Assembly: GCA_002722885.1 (NCBI GenBank)
Contig: PBNE01000002.1
Coordinates: 186,001-250,000, forward strand
DNA length: 64,000 nucleotides
Direction: 5' to 3'
Origin: Rhodospirillaceae bacterium
Lineage (GTDB): Bacteria; Pseudomonadota; Alphaproteobacteria; SP197
A program made the translations under genes and the position numbers. Positions 1 to 8,828 of this stretch are shown here, in pieces. Under the pieces are notes generated by a model that was not told where the DNA came from, searched no databases, and saw only the letters and a list, made by a program, of their open reading frames with translations. Numbering within the stretch: the first letter of the stretch is position 1; every line of letters begins with the position of its first letter.

Positions 1-20
1 GGGTCGATCCGGACAATACC

Positions 21-1760
21 ATGCGTGTCGTGACCATCATCCTGATCGTGGTGGCTCTGGCGGTTGCCGGAGCGACGGCGTTCCTCGTCAGCCAGTTCCT
101 GGCGTCGACGGAAGAGGCTGCCCAGGCGCCGGTCGAAGTGGTTGAAGAGCCGAAGGTCGAGGTCCTGGTCACGACAACGGATCTTCCGATCGGTAAGATC
201 CTGCAGCGCGAAGACTTCACATGGACGCTCTGGCCCGAAGATTCCGTGCTGCCCGATTATATCTTTCGTCAGGCCGGGGGCGAAGACGGCGATACAGAGA
301 TCATCTCCGACATTGCAGGCGCCGCAGTTCGCGTCGAGATGATCGGCGGCGAACCGATCATGTCCAACAAGATTTTCAAGCGCGGCGATTCCGGTTTCCT
401 GTCCGGCGTACTCTCGCCCGGCATGCGGGCGATCACGGTGGGCGTCGATCCCGAAACAGGCGGCGGCGGCTTCGTGCTGCCCGGCGACCGCGTCGACCTG
501 ATCGTCATCTTCGACGTGCCCGACGAGGATGAGGTCACCGGTGAAACGACCAACCTCGTGGTCAGCGAGACCATCCTTCAGGATATCCGCATCCTGGCGG
601 TCGGCCAGGAGGTCGCGATCGAAGGCGGTGGCGGCGACGAGACCCTGACCGAAGTGGCCGAGACCGTGACCCTTGAGGTCACGCCGAACCAGGCTCAGGT
701 GGTCTCGGTCGCAGACCAGATGGGACGTCTGCGGCTGGTGCTGCGCAGCTCGATCGAAGGAGAGCTCTCCGAAGTTCCGATCCGCTACAGCCCTGATTAT
801 GTGGTCTCCCAGTTCCTGGCGCGCCGGGTGCCGGAAACGGCACGGGTGCTGGTTGCGCGCCGTGACCTTCCAGAGCACACGGTTCTGACCGACCGCGACT
901 GGGTGTGGCTTGACTTCCCGGCAACGGAAATCGAGTCGGACTGGCTGCGCGAAGGAACGATGGATGTGAACAGCCTGCGCAGCGCCCTGACCGAAACCGC
1001 GGTGGCGGCCGGTGAGCCGTTTGTTGTGGAGCGCATGATCCTGCCCGGACAGGACGGCTACATCACGACGATCCTCGACCCCGGCATGCGGGCGATCACG
1101 ATCTTTCTTGATGAATCCAGCGCCGTCTCGGCGTTCATCTCGCCAGGTGACCGGGTCGATGTCCTCTATCAGCTCGAGGTCGAGGACGAAGCGGACGAGC
1201 CGATCAAGGATCCGCGTCGCTTCAGCGAGACCCTGCTTGAGAACATCCGCGTTCTGCATCTCGACCGCGAATTCGAAGGCGAGGACAACCTGCCTGAAAT
1301 GTCGTCGGGTCAGGCGACCGCGACCCTTGAGGTGAGACCGCACGAAGCCGAAATGCTGTCGGTCGCCATCACCGACGGGAGTCTGAGCCTGGTGCTGAGG
1401 GGCGATGATCCGGGCGACGACACCCGCACGACGGGCTACACGATGGACTTCGACGCCAGTCGTGGCTTGACCGAACTGCTCTACGGCCTGGCTATTCCGG
1501 AGCCGCCGGACAGCCTGCAGGACCTCTACGCGGCCGAACCGGAAGAACCGGAATTCGACGACACGACCCTGAGCACTGACCCCGATGCCGCCGAGCTCCT
1601 GGACCTGCAGGATTATCTGAGCGATCTGGGCGGCAGCGCCAACGGGGGTTCTTCAGGAAGCTCCGGTTCGGGCGGCGACAGCGCCTCGGGCCGGTCGGAA
1701 GGCGAACTGCGTGTCTACCGTTCCACATTGCCTCAAGACCTTACCTTTGAGTCGCAATAG
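21..1760 (+). CDS. cpaB: Flp pilus assembly protein CpaB, tandem-duplicated
   Basis: CpaB/RcpC proteins are periplasmic, membrane-anchored parts of the Tad pilus machine thought to work with the outer-membrane secretin. An N-terminal membrane helix lies at about residues 4-27. The protein has 579 residues, about twice the usual CpaB length, because the SAF plus RcpC unit occurs twice. The first copy has TTDLPIGKIL near residue 52 and PGMRAITVGVD near 133. The second has RRDLPEHTVL near residue 281 and PGMRAITIFLD near 353. Each is followed by a SPGDRVD-type motif. The copies are about 221 residues apart. The last 80 residues are acidic, then Ser/Gly-rich, probably flexible. It is first in the cpaBCDEF-tadBC operon, with cpaC 18 bases downstream. 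The identification is firm; the duplication is seen directly. Confidence 0.9.
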   Translation: MRVVTIILIVVALAVAGATAFLVSQFLASTEEAAQAPVEVVEEPKVEVLVTTTDLPIGKILQREDFTWTLWPEDSVLPDYIFRQAGGEDGDTEIISDIAGAAVRVEMIGGEPIMSNKIFKRGDSGFLSGVLSPGMRAITVGVDPETGGGGFVLPGDRVDLIVIFDVPDEDEVTGETTNLVVSETILQDIRILAVGQEVAIEGGGGDETLTEVAETVTLEVTPNQAQVVSVADQMGRLRLVLRSSIEGELSEVPIRYSPDYVVSQFLARRVPETARVLVARRDLPEHTVLTDRDWVWLDFPATEIESDWLREGTMDVNSLRSALTETAVAAGEPFVVERMILPGQDGYITTILDPGMRAITIFLDESSAVSAFISPGDRVDVLYQLEVEDEADEPIKDPRRFSETLLENIRVLHLDREFEGEDNLPEMSSGQATATLEVRPHEAEMLSVAITDGSLSLVLRGDDPGDDTRTTGYTMDFDASRGLTELLYGLAIPEPPDSLQDLYAAEPEEPEFDDTTLSTDPDAAELLDLQDYLSDLGGSANGGSSGSSGSGGDSASGRSEGELRVYRSTLPQDLTFESQ

Positions 1761-1778
1761 GCGGCGCAGGACATTGTC

Positions 1779-3182
1779 ATGACAGGTATCCGAAAACTCA
1801 CGGTCTGGCTGGCCATCGCCGCGCTCCTTGCAATCACGCTCGGGGCAACGCCGTCGATGGCCCAGGTCGATCAGGTCGGGATCCCGTCGACGGATGCGAT
1901 CTACATCGACACACCGACAAGCGACCAGATTCCTGTCGTGCTGCCGCTCAACAAGGCACGTGTGGTTCATCTCCCCGTGGACGCACGGGACGTTCTGGCG
2001 ACGAACAGTTCGGTCGCCGATGTTATTCTGAAGACACCCCGAATCGTCTATCTGCTGGGCAATGAGGTCGGCTCGACCAACGTGTTGTTCCTGAACGCCG
2101 GAGGCGAACAGGTCGCCCGGCTGGACATTCGCGTCGAAGTCGATCTTTCGGCGTTGGACGACATGATCGACATTCTCATGCCCGACGAGGACATTGACGT
2201 CATCTCGATCAACGAGAACGTTGCCCTGACAGGCACGGTGTCGACCCCTCAGGTTTCGGCGAATGCCCTGATCATCGCGGAACGGTTCGTACCAGCCGAA
2301 AACATCGTCAACCTGATCTCGGTTCGCAACAACCAGCAGGTTCTGCTGAAGGTGCGCTTCGCGGAAATGAACCGGCAGGCCGTCAAGGAATTCGGGATCG
2401 ACTTCAACTGGTTCCCGGGCTTGACACCCTTTAACACCACCTTCGGCCTGCTGACCGGAACCGGCGCCACCGCGAACAGTTTCGGCAACTTCCAGCTCGA
2501 CGGCACGGGCGGCCGCCTGAACACCGCGACCAATGCGCTTGAGCAACACAACCTGATCCGCACGCTCGCAGAGCCGACCGTGACGGCGATTTCGGGCGAG
2601 GTCGCCAGCGTGCTGGTCGGTGGCGAGTTCCCGGTGCCGGTGCCCGGCCAGAACCAGCAGGTCACCATCGATTTCCGGGAGTTCGGTGTGATCCTGGAGT
2701 TCACTCCGGTCGTCCTTTCAGACGAGCGCATCAGTCTTCACGTCGACACCGAAGTGAGCGCCACGTCTCAGCAGGATGCGATCGTGGTTCAGGGCTTCAA
2801 CATTCCGAGTCTGACCGTGAGGCGCGCCTCGACATCGGTCGACATTCAATCCGGCGGCTCTCTGGTCATTGCCGGACTGCTTCAGAACGATATCAACACC
2901 ACGGTTCAGGGTTTCCCCGGGCTCAAGGATCTGCCGGTGCTCGGCGCCTTGTTCCGCAGCTCAAGCTTCGAGCGCCAGGAAACCGAACTTGTTGTGATGG
3001 TGACCCCTTACATCGTGCGTCCGGTGGCGCCGTCGGACGTAGCCTTCCCGACGGACGGTTTCGCACCGGCATCCGACATCGAGCTATTCTTCGTGGGACG
3101 GCTCTCCGGTGTCTACTCCGACCGCGAGGAGCTTCCGGCTCCCGGAGAGCTACCGGCGAATGTCGGATTCATCGTGGAGTAG
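1779..3182 (+). CDS. cpaC: Tad pilus outer-membrane secretin CpaC
   Basis: This is the secretin that forms the outer-membrane channel for the Flp pilus. The 467-residue protein has a signal peptide ending near ATPSMA (about residue 29). A pilus-type N domain spans roughly residues 45-130 (TNSSVADVILKTPRIVYLLG), followed by a BON-like stretch. The C-terminal secretin domain starts near LIRTLAEPTVTAISG and ends with LGALFRSSSFERQETELVVMVTPYIV, a typical secretin signature. It lies between cpaB and cpaD, with 8 bases before cpaD. Length and domain order are as expected for the Tad branch of the type II/III secretin family. Confidence 0.93.
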   Translation: MTGIRKLTVWLAIAALLAITLGATPSMAQVDQVGIPSTDAIYIDTPTSDQIPVVLPLNKARVVHLPVDARDVLATNSSVADVILKTPRIVYLLGNEVGSTNVLFLNAGGEQVARLDIRVEVDLSALDDMIDILMPDEDIDVISINENVALTGTVSTPQVSANALIIAERFVPAENIVNLISVRNNQQVLLKVRFAEMNRQAVKEFGIDFNWFPGLTPFNTTFGLLTGTGATANSFGNFQLDGTGGRLNTATNALEQHNLIRTLAEPTVTAISGEVASVLVGGEFPVPVPGQNQQVTIDFREFGVILEFTPVVLSDERISLHVDTEVSATSQQDAIVVQGFNIPSLTVRRASTSVDIQSGGSLVIAGLLQNDINTTVQGFPGLKDLPVLGALFRSSSFERQETELVVMVTPYIVRPVAPSDVAFPTDGFAPASDIELFFVGRLSGVYSDREELPAPGELPANVGFIVE

Positions 3183-3190
3183 ATGAGACC

Positions 3191-3856
3191 ATGATCCGCC
3201 ATCACAACACGTTCATCGCCCTGTTCCTGGCCGCGCTGCTTTCGGCGTGCGCCTATACTGAGTCCGATCTTGAGATCGAAGACTATGACTACCGGGCCAG
3301 ATATCCCCTTGGTGTCGAAACCACGGTTGTGGCCGCTGCCTTTCAGGGCACTGCCGGCGGTCAGCTTTCGACGGCCGAACGCGATGCGCTGTCCCGCATG
3401 GTGGCCGATTACGTCAATCGCGGTCAGGCGCCCCTGACCGTTCTGGTCGGCGGCAGCGGACTGACTCAAGAGACACTGGCAGAGGAGATTCGCTCCAGCG
3501 CGGTCGATCATGGCCTGGCCAAGAGCGAGGTGATCGTGGGCGTTGACCCGACACTGGCCGCAGGCGAGGTTGAGGTCAGTTTCGTGAGCTACACCGCGAT
3601 TGTTCCGGAATGCGGCTACTGGAACGAAGAATCCTATGCCAGCTACAACAACGCCAACTCCTTCAACTTCGGCTGCGCCTCGCAACACAATCTCGGCATT
3701 ATGGTGGCGGACCCGTCCGATCTGATCGAACCCGGTGAGTTTGCAAGCCGCGACGGCCAGCGCTCCGTCGATGTGATCGATCTCTATCGCGCCGGTGAGG
3801 TCACGGGAGCAGAATACAACGATTCCGGTCTCGCAATCTCCGACGTCGGCGAATGA
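3191..3856 (+). CDS. cpaD: Tad pilus lipoprotein CpaD
   Basis: The 221-residue protein begins with a lipoprotein signal peptide whose lipobox LLSAC places the acylated cysteine at about residue 20. The remainder resembles CpaD: a YPLGVE-like start to the mature part, an alpha/beta periplasmic region, then the NFGCASQHNLGIMVADPSDL segment typical of the family. CpaD is thought to help localise or stabilise the secretin CpaC. Its position between cpaC and cpaE matches alphaproteobacterial cpa operons and supports the call, since sequence conservation in this family is modest. Confidence 0.85.
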   Translation: MIRHHNTFIALFLAALLSACAYTESDLEIEDYDYRARYPLGVETTVVAAAFQGTAGGQLSTAERDALSRMVADYVNRGQAPLTVLVGGSGLTQETLAEEIRSSAVDHGLAKSEVIVGVDPTLAAGEVEVSFVSYTAIVPECGYWNEESYASYNNANSFNFGCASQHNLGIMVADPSDLIEPGEFASRDGQRSVDVIDLYRAGEVTGAEYNDSGLAISDVGE

Positions 3857-3875
3857 TGCGGGCTTGCAGTTAATC

Positions 3876-3892
3876 GGGGAGACCAGGCCATT
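3876..3892 (+). promoter_or_regulatory. Candidate ribosome binding site and ATT start for cpaE
   Basis: GGGGAG at 3876-3881 is followed 8 bases later by ATT at 3890-3892, in frame with cpaE. Translation from there adds ILRISINAF before the GTG at 3917. From memory, CpaE proteins of related bacteria carry a similar RISIQAF-like stretch here. No ATG, GTG or TTG lies in this frame between the cpaD stop and 3917, so either a rare ATT start is used or the conserved start of the domain is lost. Confidence 0.4.
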
Positions 3893-3916
3893 CTTCGGAT
3901 ATCCATCAACGCATTC

Positions 3917-5089
3917 GTGACGTCTGACGAGACGCGCGGTATCATCGAAAAAGCGGCGGACGACCGGCGGATGCACCGCTGTCGTGTCGACCTGATCGAT
4001 GGTGATGTACCGCAGGCGACGACCCATTACGGCCAGACCACGACGCCCGACCTGATCGTTGTCGAAACACAGCTATCGGGTGATGAGCTGCTGTCCGGCC
4101 TGGATTCGCTGGCCGAGAACTGCGATGCGGACACCCACGTCCTCCTGATCGGGGCCGACAACGATATCATCCAGTATCGCTCGCTGATCTCACGCGGCAT
4201 CTCCGATTACCTTCTCAAGCCGCTGCAGATCGGATCGCTGATCGAGGCCGCTGAACACATCTTTGAGGACCCCGACGCGCCAAAACTTGCCAAGATGATC
4301 GCGTTCTTCGGCGCAGAAGGGGGCGTTGGCTCCAGCGCCGTGGCGCACAACGTGGCATGGGCCATGGGCCAGGAACTGGGTGAAGACGTCACCGTGGTCG
4401 ATCTGGATCTGTGTTTCGGCACGGCTGCCTTTGCCTACAATCTGGAGGTTGCCCAGGGTGTCGAGGACATGCTGGACGCCCCGGACCGGCTGGATCCGCA
4501 GCTGTTCGACCGTCTGCTTTTGCGTCACAGCGAAAAGATCGGAATACTGGGCAATCGGGCCAGTCTGACCAGTGATGCCGACATTGACGTCGAAGCTCTG
4601 GAAGATGTGTTGAACTTTGTCCGCGAGCAATCCGGTGTCGTCGTCGTCGACCTCCCGCACATGTGGTCTGAATGGGTCCGGCAGACCTTGGTTGCGGCAG
4701 ACGAAGCCGTTATCATTGGCAATCAGGAACTCGCCACGCTGCGCGATCTCAAGAGTATCGTTGAGGCGCTCAACAAGGAACGCGGCGAGGAGAGTCAGGT
4801 TAAGGTAGTTCTGAACCACACCGGCATCTCGAAGAAGACGGAGGTTCCCGTCAAGGAGTTCGAGGAGGCCGTGGGCGCCGAGCCATCGATTGTCGTACCG
4901 CATGACCCCGTAGTTTTCGGTCGGGCGGCGAACAATGGCCAGATGGTTGGTGATGTTTCGCGCAAGCACAAGGCGGCCGAAGCATTTGTTGAGTTGGCCG
5001 GTCTCTTGACCGGACGTGCCCAGCAGGCCGGCGGCAAGGCCAAGAAGAGCAAGAAAGCAGGGATCAGCCTGTTCAAGAAGAAGATCTAG
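3917..5089 (+). CDS. cpaE: CpaE-like receiver/ParA-type ATPase of the Tad pilus
   Basis: CpaE is a MinD/ParA-fold protein that helps place the Tad machine at the cell pole. Residues 1-115 form a receiver-like domain in which VVETQLSGDE stands where a phospho-acceptor Asp would be (Glu instead). The ATPase domain follows from about residue 125. Its nucleotide loop reads GAEGGVGSS at residues 132-140. The deviant Walker lysine is replaced by Glu134 and the P-loop lysine by Ser139, so nucleotide use is doubtful. VVVDLPH near residue 240 fits the Walker B region. The tail is Lys-rich. The GTG at 3917 is used here, but an upstream ATT start at 3890 may be the true one. The gene is followed 25 bases later by cpaF. 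Confidence 0.85.
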   Translation: MTSDETRGIIEKAADDRRMHRCRVDLIDGDVPQATTHYGQTTTPDLIVVETQLSGDELLSGLDSLAENCDADTHVLLIGADNDIIQYRSLISRGISDYLLKPLQIGSLIEAAEHIFEDPDAPKLAKMIAFFGAEGGVGSSAVAHNVAWAMGQELGEDVTVVDLDLCFGTAAFAYNLEVAQGVEDMLDAPDRLDPQLFDRLLLRHSEKIGILGNRASLTSDADIDVEALEDVLNFVREQSGVVVVDLPHMWSEWVRQTLVAADEAVIIGNQELATLRDLKSIVEALNKERGEESQVKVVLNHTGISKKTEVPVKEFEEAVGAEPSIVVPHDPVVFGRAANNGQMVGDVSRKHKAAEAFVELAGLLTGRAQQAGGKAKKSKKAGISLFKKKI

Positions 5090-5114
5090 AACGAACAGGA
5101 AGTGAGAGGGACGA

Positions 5115-6827
5115 GTGTTCGGCCGACGTCAAGGTCCCCCAGAGAAGAAGGCACCACCCCCGCCGCCGGCAGAAGAGCCGCCGGTTGATGACGACGTTGC
5201 GCCTGAAGCCAAGCCACAGCTGGCTCTGGTCGAAGACGAAAACGCGGCCTCCGACACACCACAGGCAACGCCGGCCCCTGAGTCCCCTCCCGAAGTGTTT
5301 GATGATGAACCCGATCAGCCGATCGGTCATCATCTCGAAGACGACGAACCGCAGGCGGAAGCTCCACAGGTCTTCGAAGCAGCGGAAGAGCCGGCCCATG
5401 AAGCGCCCGCACCCGAACCTGAGCCGGAACCGGAAGTCGAGATAGAAGTTCCCAAGGCGCGCGCGGCGCGGCGCGGCGATTCGGGGAGGGAGCGCAAGCG
5501 CAAGCAGAGCGACGAAGACTACGACGAGATGACGCCCGAAGAAGAGGCGCGCTACAACGACACCAAGGTGCAGGTCTTCAACACGCTGATCGAATCGGTC
5601 GACCTGACCGAGCTTTCGAAAATGCCGTCAGCAGCGGTACGCGAAGAAATCAACGACGTTGTCTCCGAGATTATCTCGATGAAGGCGATCATGCTGTCGG
5701 CCACCGAGCAGCAGCGCCTGATTGTCGACATCTGCAATGACATCCTGGGCCTGGGTCCGCTGGAGCCGTTGCTCGAACGCGATGACATCGCCGACATCAT
5801 GGTGAACGGCCCGACCAAGGTTTATATCGAGACCAGCGGCAAGATCACGCTGACCAACATCAAGTTCCGTGACAATGCGCAGCTCATGAACATCTGCCAG
5901 CGCATCGTGTCGGCGGTCGGCAGGCGTGTCGACGAAGCCAGCCCGATCTGCGACGCGCGCTTGCTGGACGGCAGCCGCGTGAACGTGATCGCACCACCGC
6001 TGGCGATCGACGGCGCCGCCCTGACCATTCGAAAGTTCAAGAAGGACAAGCTGACCCTTCAGGATCTGGTCAACTTCAAGTCGATCTCACCCGCCGGCGC
6101 CGACGTGATCAAACTGGTCGGCGGCTGCCGGCTGAACGTGATGGTCTCGGGCGGCACCGGTTCGGGCAAGACGACGCTGCTGAACTGCCTGACCGCGTTC
6201 ATCGAATCCGGCGAACGTGTCATCACCTGCGAGGACTCCGCGGAGCTGCAGCTTCACGTGCCGCATGTCGTGCGCCTGGAGACCCGCCCACCGAACCTTG
6301 AGGGTGTCGGCGAAGTCTCGATGACCGATCTCGTCAAGAACTGCCTGCGTATGCGCCCCGAGCGGATCATCGTAGGTGAGGTGCGCGGCAAGGAAGCGTT
6401 CGACCTTTTGCAGGCGATGAACACCGGCCATGATGGCTCGATGGGCACGATTCACGCCAACAACCCGCGTGAATGCATCAGCCGTATCGAGAACATGATC
6501 GCGATGGGCGGATACAACCTGCCCGCCAAGACGGTGCGTGAGCAGATTGCCGGTGCGGTCAACGTGATCGTTCAGGCCGCCCGCCTGCGAGACGGCTCAC
6601 GAAAGATCACCCATGTCACCGAAGTAATCGGCATGGAAGGCGACGTGATCACGCTGCAGGACATTCTGGTCTTTGACTTCGAGGGCGAGACACCGGACGG
6701 CAAGATCATCGGACGTCACAAGTACACCGGGCTGCGGCCCAACTTCTATGACCGCGTGCGGTACTTCGGCAAGGAACAGGAACTGGTCACGGCGCTCCAG
6801 ACTCTGGCGAGCGAGGAACCCGGATGA
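5115..6827 (+). CDS. cpaF: Tad pilus secretion ATPase CpaF (TadA)
   Basis: This is the hexameric type II/IV secretion ATPase that powers Flp pilus assembly at the inner membrane. The 570-residue protein starts at GTG with a purine-rich site upstream. Residues 1-145 are Pro/Glu/Ala-rich and acidic and look disordered, an unusually long leader. The catalytic part shows [12 protein letters not shown] (Walker A, about residues 345-356), [23 protein letters not shown] (Walker B, near 410-423) and [16 protein letters not shown] (His box). All expected catalytic motifs are intact. The stop codon overlaps the tadB start by 4 bases, suggesting coupled translation. Confidence 0.95.
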   Translation: MFGRRQGPPEKKAPPPPPAEEPPVDDDVAPEAKPQLALVEDENAASDTPQATPAPESPPEVFDDEPDQPIGHHLEDDEPQAEAPQVFEAAEEPAHEAPAPEPEPEPEVEIEVPKARAARRGDSGRERKRKQSDEDYDEMTPEEEARYNDTKVQVFNTLIESVDLTELSKMPSAAVREEINDVVSEIISMKAIMLSATEQQRLIVDICNDILGLGPLEPLLERDDIADIMVNGPTKVYIETSGKITLTNIKFRDNAQLMNICQRIVSAVGRRVDEASPICDARLLDGSRVNVIAPPLAIDGAALTIRKFKKDKLTLQDLVNFKSISPAGADVIKLVGGCRLNVMVSGGTGSGKTTLLNCLTAFIESGERVITCEDSAELQLHVPHVVRLETRPPNLEGVGEVSMTDLVKNCLRMRPERIIVGEVRGKEAFDLLQAMNTGHDGSMGTIHANNPRECISRIENMIAMGGYNLPAKTVREQIAGAVNVIVQAARLRDGSRKITHVTEVIGMEGDVITLQDILVFDFEGETPDGKIIGRHKYTGLRPNFYDRVRYFGKEQELVTALQTLASEEPG

Positions 6828-7825
6828 GCGAAACCGCCATGCTCGCCGTTGTTGGCGGCCTCTTCCTGATGTTCGTCATGATGGGTGGCGGCGGACTGGT
6901 CTACATGCGTTCAGCGAATGCGCGTTATCGCAAACGGCTGGCCACCTTCTCAGGCAAGGCCGAGCAGAAAGCGAACAGGCGGAGCGGCGGCGGCCGCGAT
7001 CAGCCCGGTGCACGGCGGCGCCAGATTCAAGGCAAGCTAAAGGAGCTTGAAGACGAACGCGCCGAGCAAAACAAAAAGAAAAGAATCACGACGCGCGACC
7101 TTCTGCTGCAGGCCGATGTGAAGCTGACGCCCAAGAAGTTCTTCCTGATCGGTCTTGCCATCGGCATCGTCGCAACGCTGGTCTATCTCGTAATGGGCTA
7201 TCCGCCGCTGGGCGCCATTGCGGTGTTCATCGTGGTCTCGTTCGGCCTGCCGCGCTGGTGGCTGAAGAAGAAGGGCGAGAAACAGCGCAAGCTGTTCACC
7301 AAGAACTTCGCCAATGCAGTCGACGTCATCGTGCGTGGCGTGCAGTCAGGCCTGCCGGTGAACGAGTGCCTGGGTATCATCGCCCGTGAATCCCCCTACC
7401 CGCTCAACACCGAGTTCCAGCAGATCCTGGACGGCATCAAGATCGGCCAGACCATGGGCGAATGCATGGAGAAGGGCCTGCAGCGGATTCCGACGACGGA
7501 GTACAAGTTTTTCTCAATTGTTCTGGCGATCCAGCAGCAGACTGGCGGCAACCTGGCCGAGACACTGGCCGGGCTCTCCAGCGTGCTGCGCGACCGCAAG
7601 CGTATGGAAGACCAGGTCAAGACCATGACCTCGGAAGCCCGCACGACAGCGATGATCATCGGTTCCCTGCCCTTCTGCATGACGGCACTGATGTGTCTGA
7701 CCAGTTATGAGTACATTTCGCTGCTTTGGCTCGAGACCCTGGGTCACTATCTGATTGCCGGCGGTGTGGTGCTGATCGGGACCGGCACGTTGATCATGAA
7801 AAGCATGATCAACTTTGATATCTGA
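6824..7825 (+). CDS. tadB: Tad pilus inner-membrane platform protein TadB
   Basis: The 333-residue protein has the T2SF/GspF-type fold of the Tad inner-membrane platform. An N-terminal helix lies at about residues 5-27. It is followed by a basic cytoplasmic stretch, paired membrane helices at about 107-145, the T2SF domain (NAVDVIVRGVQSGLPVNECLGIIARE, then QQQTGGNLAETLAGLS) and C-terminal helices at about 285-325. It overlaps cpaF by ATGA and is followed by tadC 12 bases later. With TadC it forms the platform on which CpaF acts. Confidence 0.93.
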   Translation: MSETAMLAVVGGLFLMFVMMGGGGLVYMRSANARYRKRLATFSGKAEQKANRRSGGGRDQPGARRRQIQGKLKELEDERAEQNKKKRITTRDLLLQADVKLTPKKFFLIGLAIGIVATLVYLVMGYPPLGAIAVFIVVSFGLPRWWLKKKGEKQRKLFTKNFANAVDVIVRGVQSGLPVNECLGIIARESPYPLNTEFQQILDGIKIGQTMGECMEKGLQRIPTTEYKFFSIVLAIQQQTGGNLAETLAGLSSVLRDRKRMEDQVKTMTSEARTTAMIIGSLPFCMTALMCLTSYEYISLLWLETLGHYLIAGGVVLIGTGTLIMKSMINFDI

Positions 7826-7837
7826 CCCGGCCTCGCC

Positions 7838-8806
7838 ATGATCAACCTTCAGAACATCATCATCGCGATGGCCACGTTGGGCGGGTTTCTGACGATCATC
7901 GCAATCGCGATGCCGTTCCTGCAGACCGACAACTACGGCAACCGGCTCAAGCGTCTGGCCAAACGACGCGAGGAGCTGCAGGCCCAGCAACGCCAGAAGC
8001 TCGAACAACAGCAGCAAAAGTCCAGCCTGCGTCGCCGCGAGACCCGATCCCAAGGTCTGATGACCCAGGTCCTGAACAAGCTCAACATGATGGAGAAGGC
8101 CCGTTCGCCGGAACTGCGCACGAAGATGCTACAGGCCGGCTGGCGCGGTCAGGGGCCCGCCATCGCCTATGTTTTTTCCCGCATGGCGTTGCCGGTGGTG
8201 TTGGCCTGTATCACGGCGATCGTGCTGTTTTCGGCCCAGAAGATCGAACTCGACGCTATGGTGAAGCTGCTGATCTGCGCCGGCGCGGCAGGTGTCGGTT
8301 ATCTGGCGCCCAGTATCGTTGTCTCAAACACGGCCAAGAAGCGCCAGGAGACGATGGTGAAGAGCTTTCCCGACGCGCTCGATCTTCTTGTGATCTGCGT
8401 CGAGGCCGGCATTTCGCTGGAACAGGGATTGGTGCGCGTGGCCAAGGAGCTGGCGGACATTTCGCCGACGCTGTCGGACGAGTTCTCGATCACGACGGCC
8501 GAAATGGCCTATCTGGGTGACAGACGCCAGGCGCTTGAGAACCTGGCGACACGAACCGGTGCCGATCCGGTCAAAGCTCTGGTGACCTCGCTCATCCAGT
8601 CGGAGAAATACGGCACGCCGCTGGGTGTGGCACTGCGCGTTCTGTCGCAGGAAAACCGCGAAGCGCGGATGGCGCGTGCCGAACAGAAGGCGGGCTCCCT
8701 GCCCGCGGCACTGACCGTACCGATGATTCTGTTCTTCCTGCCAGTGCTGTTCATCGTGCTGATCGGCCCGGCCGTGATCCAGATTCTCCAGACCTTCTCC
8801 GAGTAG
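7838..8806 (+). CDS. tadC: Tad pilus inner-membrane platform protein TadC
   Basis: This is the second T2SF-domain platform protein, of 322 residues. There is an N-terminal membrane helix at about residues 7-27, a Gln/Arg-rich charged region, two helices at about 107-160, the T2SF core (FPDALDLLVICVEAGISLEQGLVRV), a TSLIQSEKYGTPLG segment and a C-terminal helix at about 292-315. It is the last gene of the plus-strand pilus operon. It converges with the next gene with 22 bases between the stops, and no clear hairpin terminator is visible there. Confidence 0.93.
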   Translation: MINLQNIIIAMATLGGFLTIIAIAMPFLQTDNYGNRLKRLAKRREELQAQQRQKLEQQQQKSSLRRRETRSQGLMTQVLNKLNMMEKARSPELRTKMLQAGWRGQGPAIAYVFSRMALPVVLACITAIVLFSAQKIELDAMVKLLICAGAAGVGYLAPSIVVSNTAKKRQETMVKSFPDALDLLVICVEAGISLEQGLVRVAKELADISPTLSDEFSITTAEMAYLGDRRQALENLATRTGADPVKALVTSLIQSEKYGTPLGVALRVLSQENREARMARAEQKAGSLPAALTVPMILFFLPVLFIVLIGPAVIQILQTFSE

Positions 8807-8828
8807 TCCCGATCACACGAACACAGGT

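Noticed and set aside
1653..2549. Long open frame on the minus strand opposite cpaB and cpaC (298 codons).
   Set aside because: It is antisense to two well-supported genes and shows no recognisable domain; GC-rich DNA gives many such shadows.
3113..4027. Long minus-strand open frame (304 codons) opposite cpaD.
   Set aside because: No family features; it lies over cpaD and the cpaE start, which have clear homology.
8807..8828. Possible bidirectional terminator between tadC and the TPR/SPOR gene.
   Set aside because: The 22 bases between the stops show no stem of useful length and no T-run.
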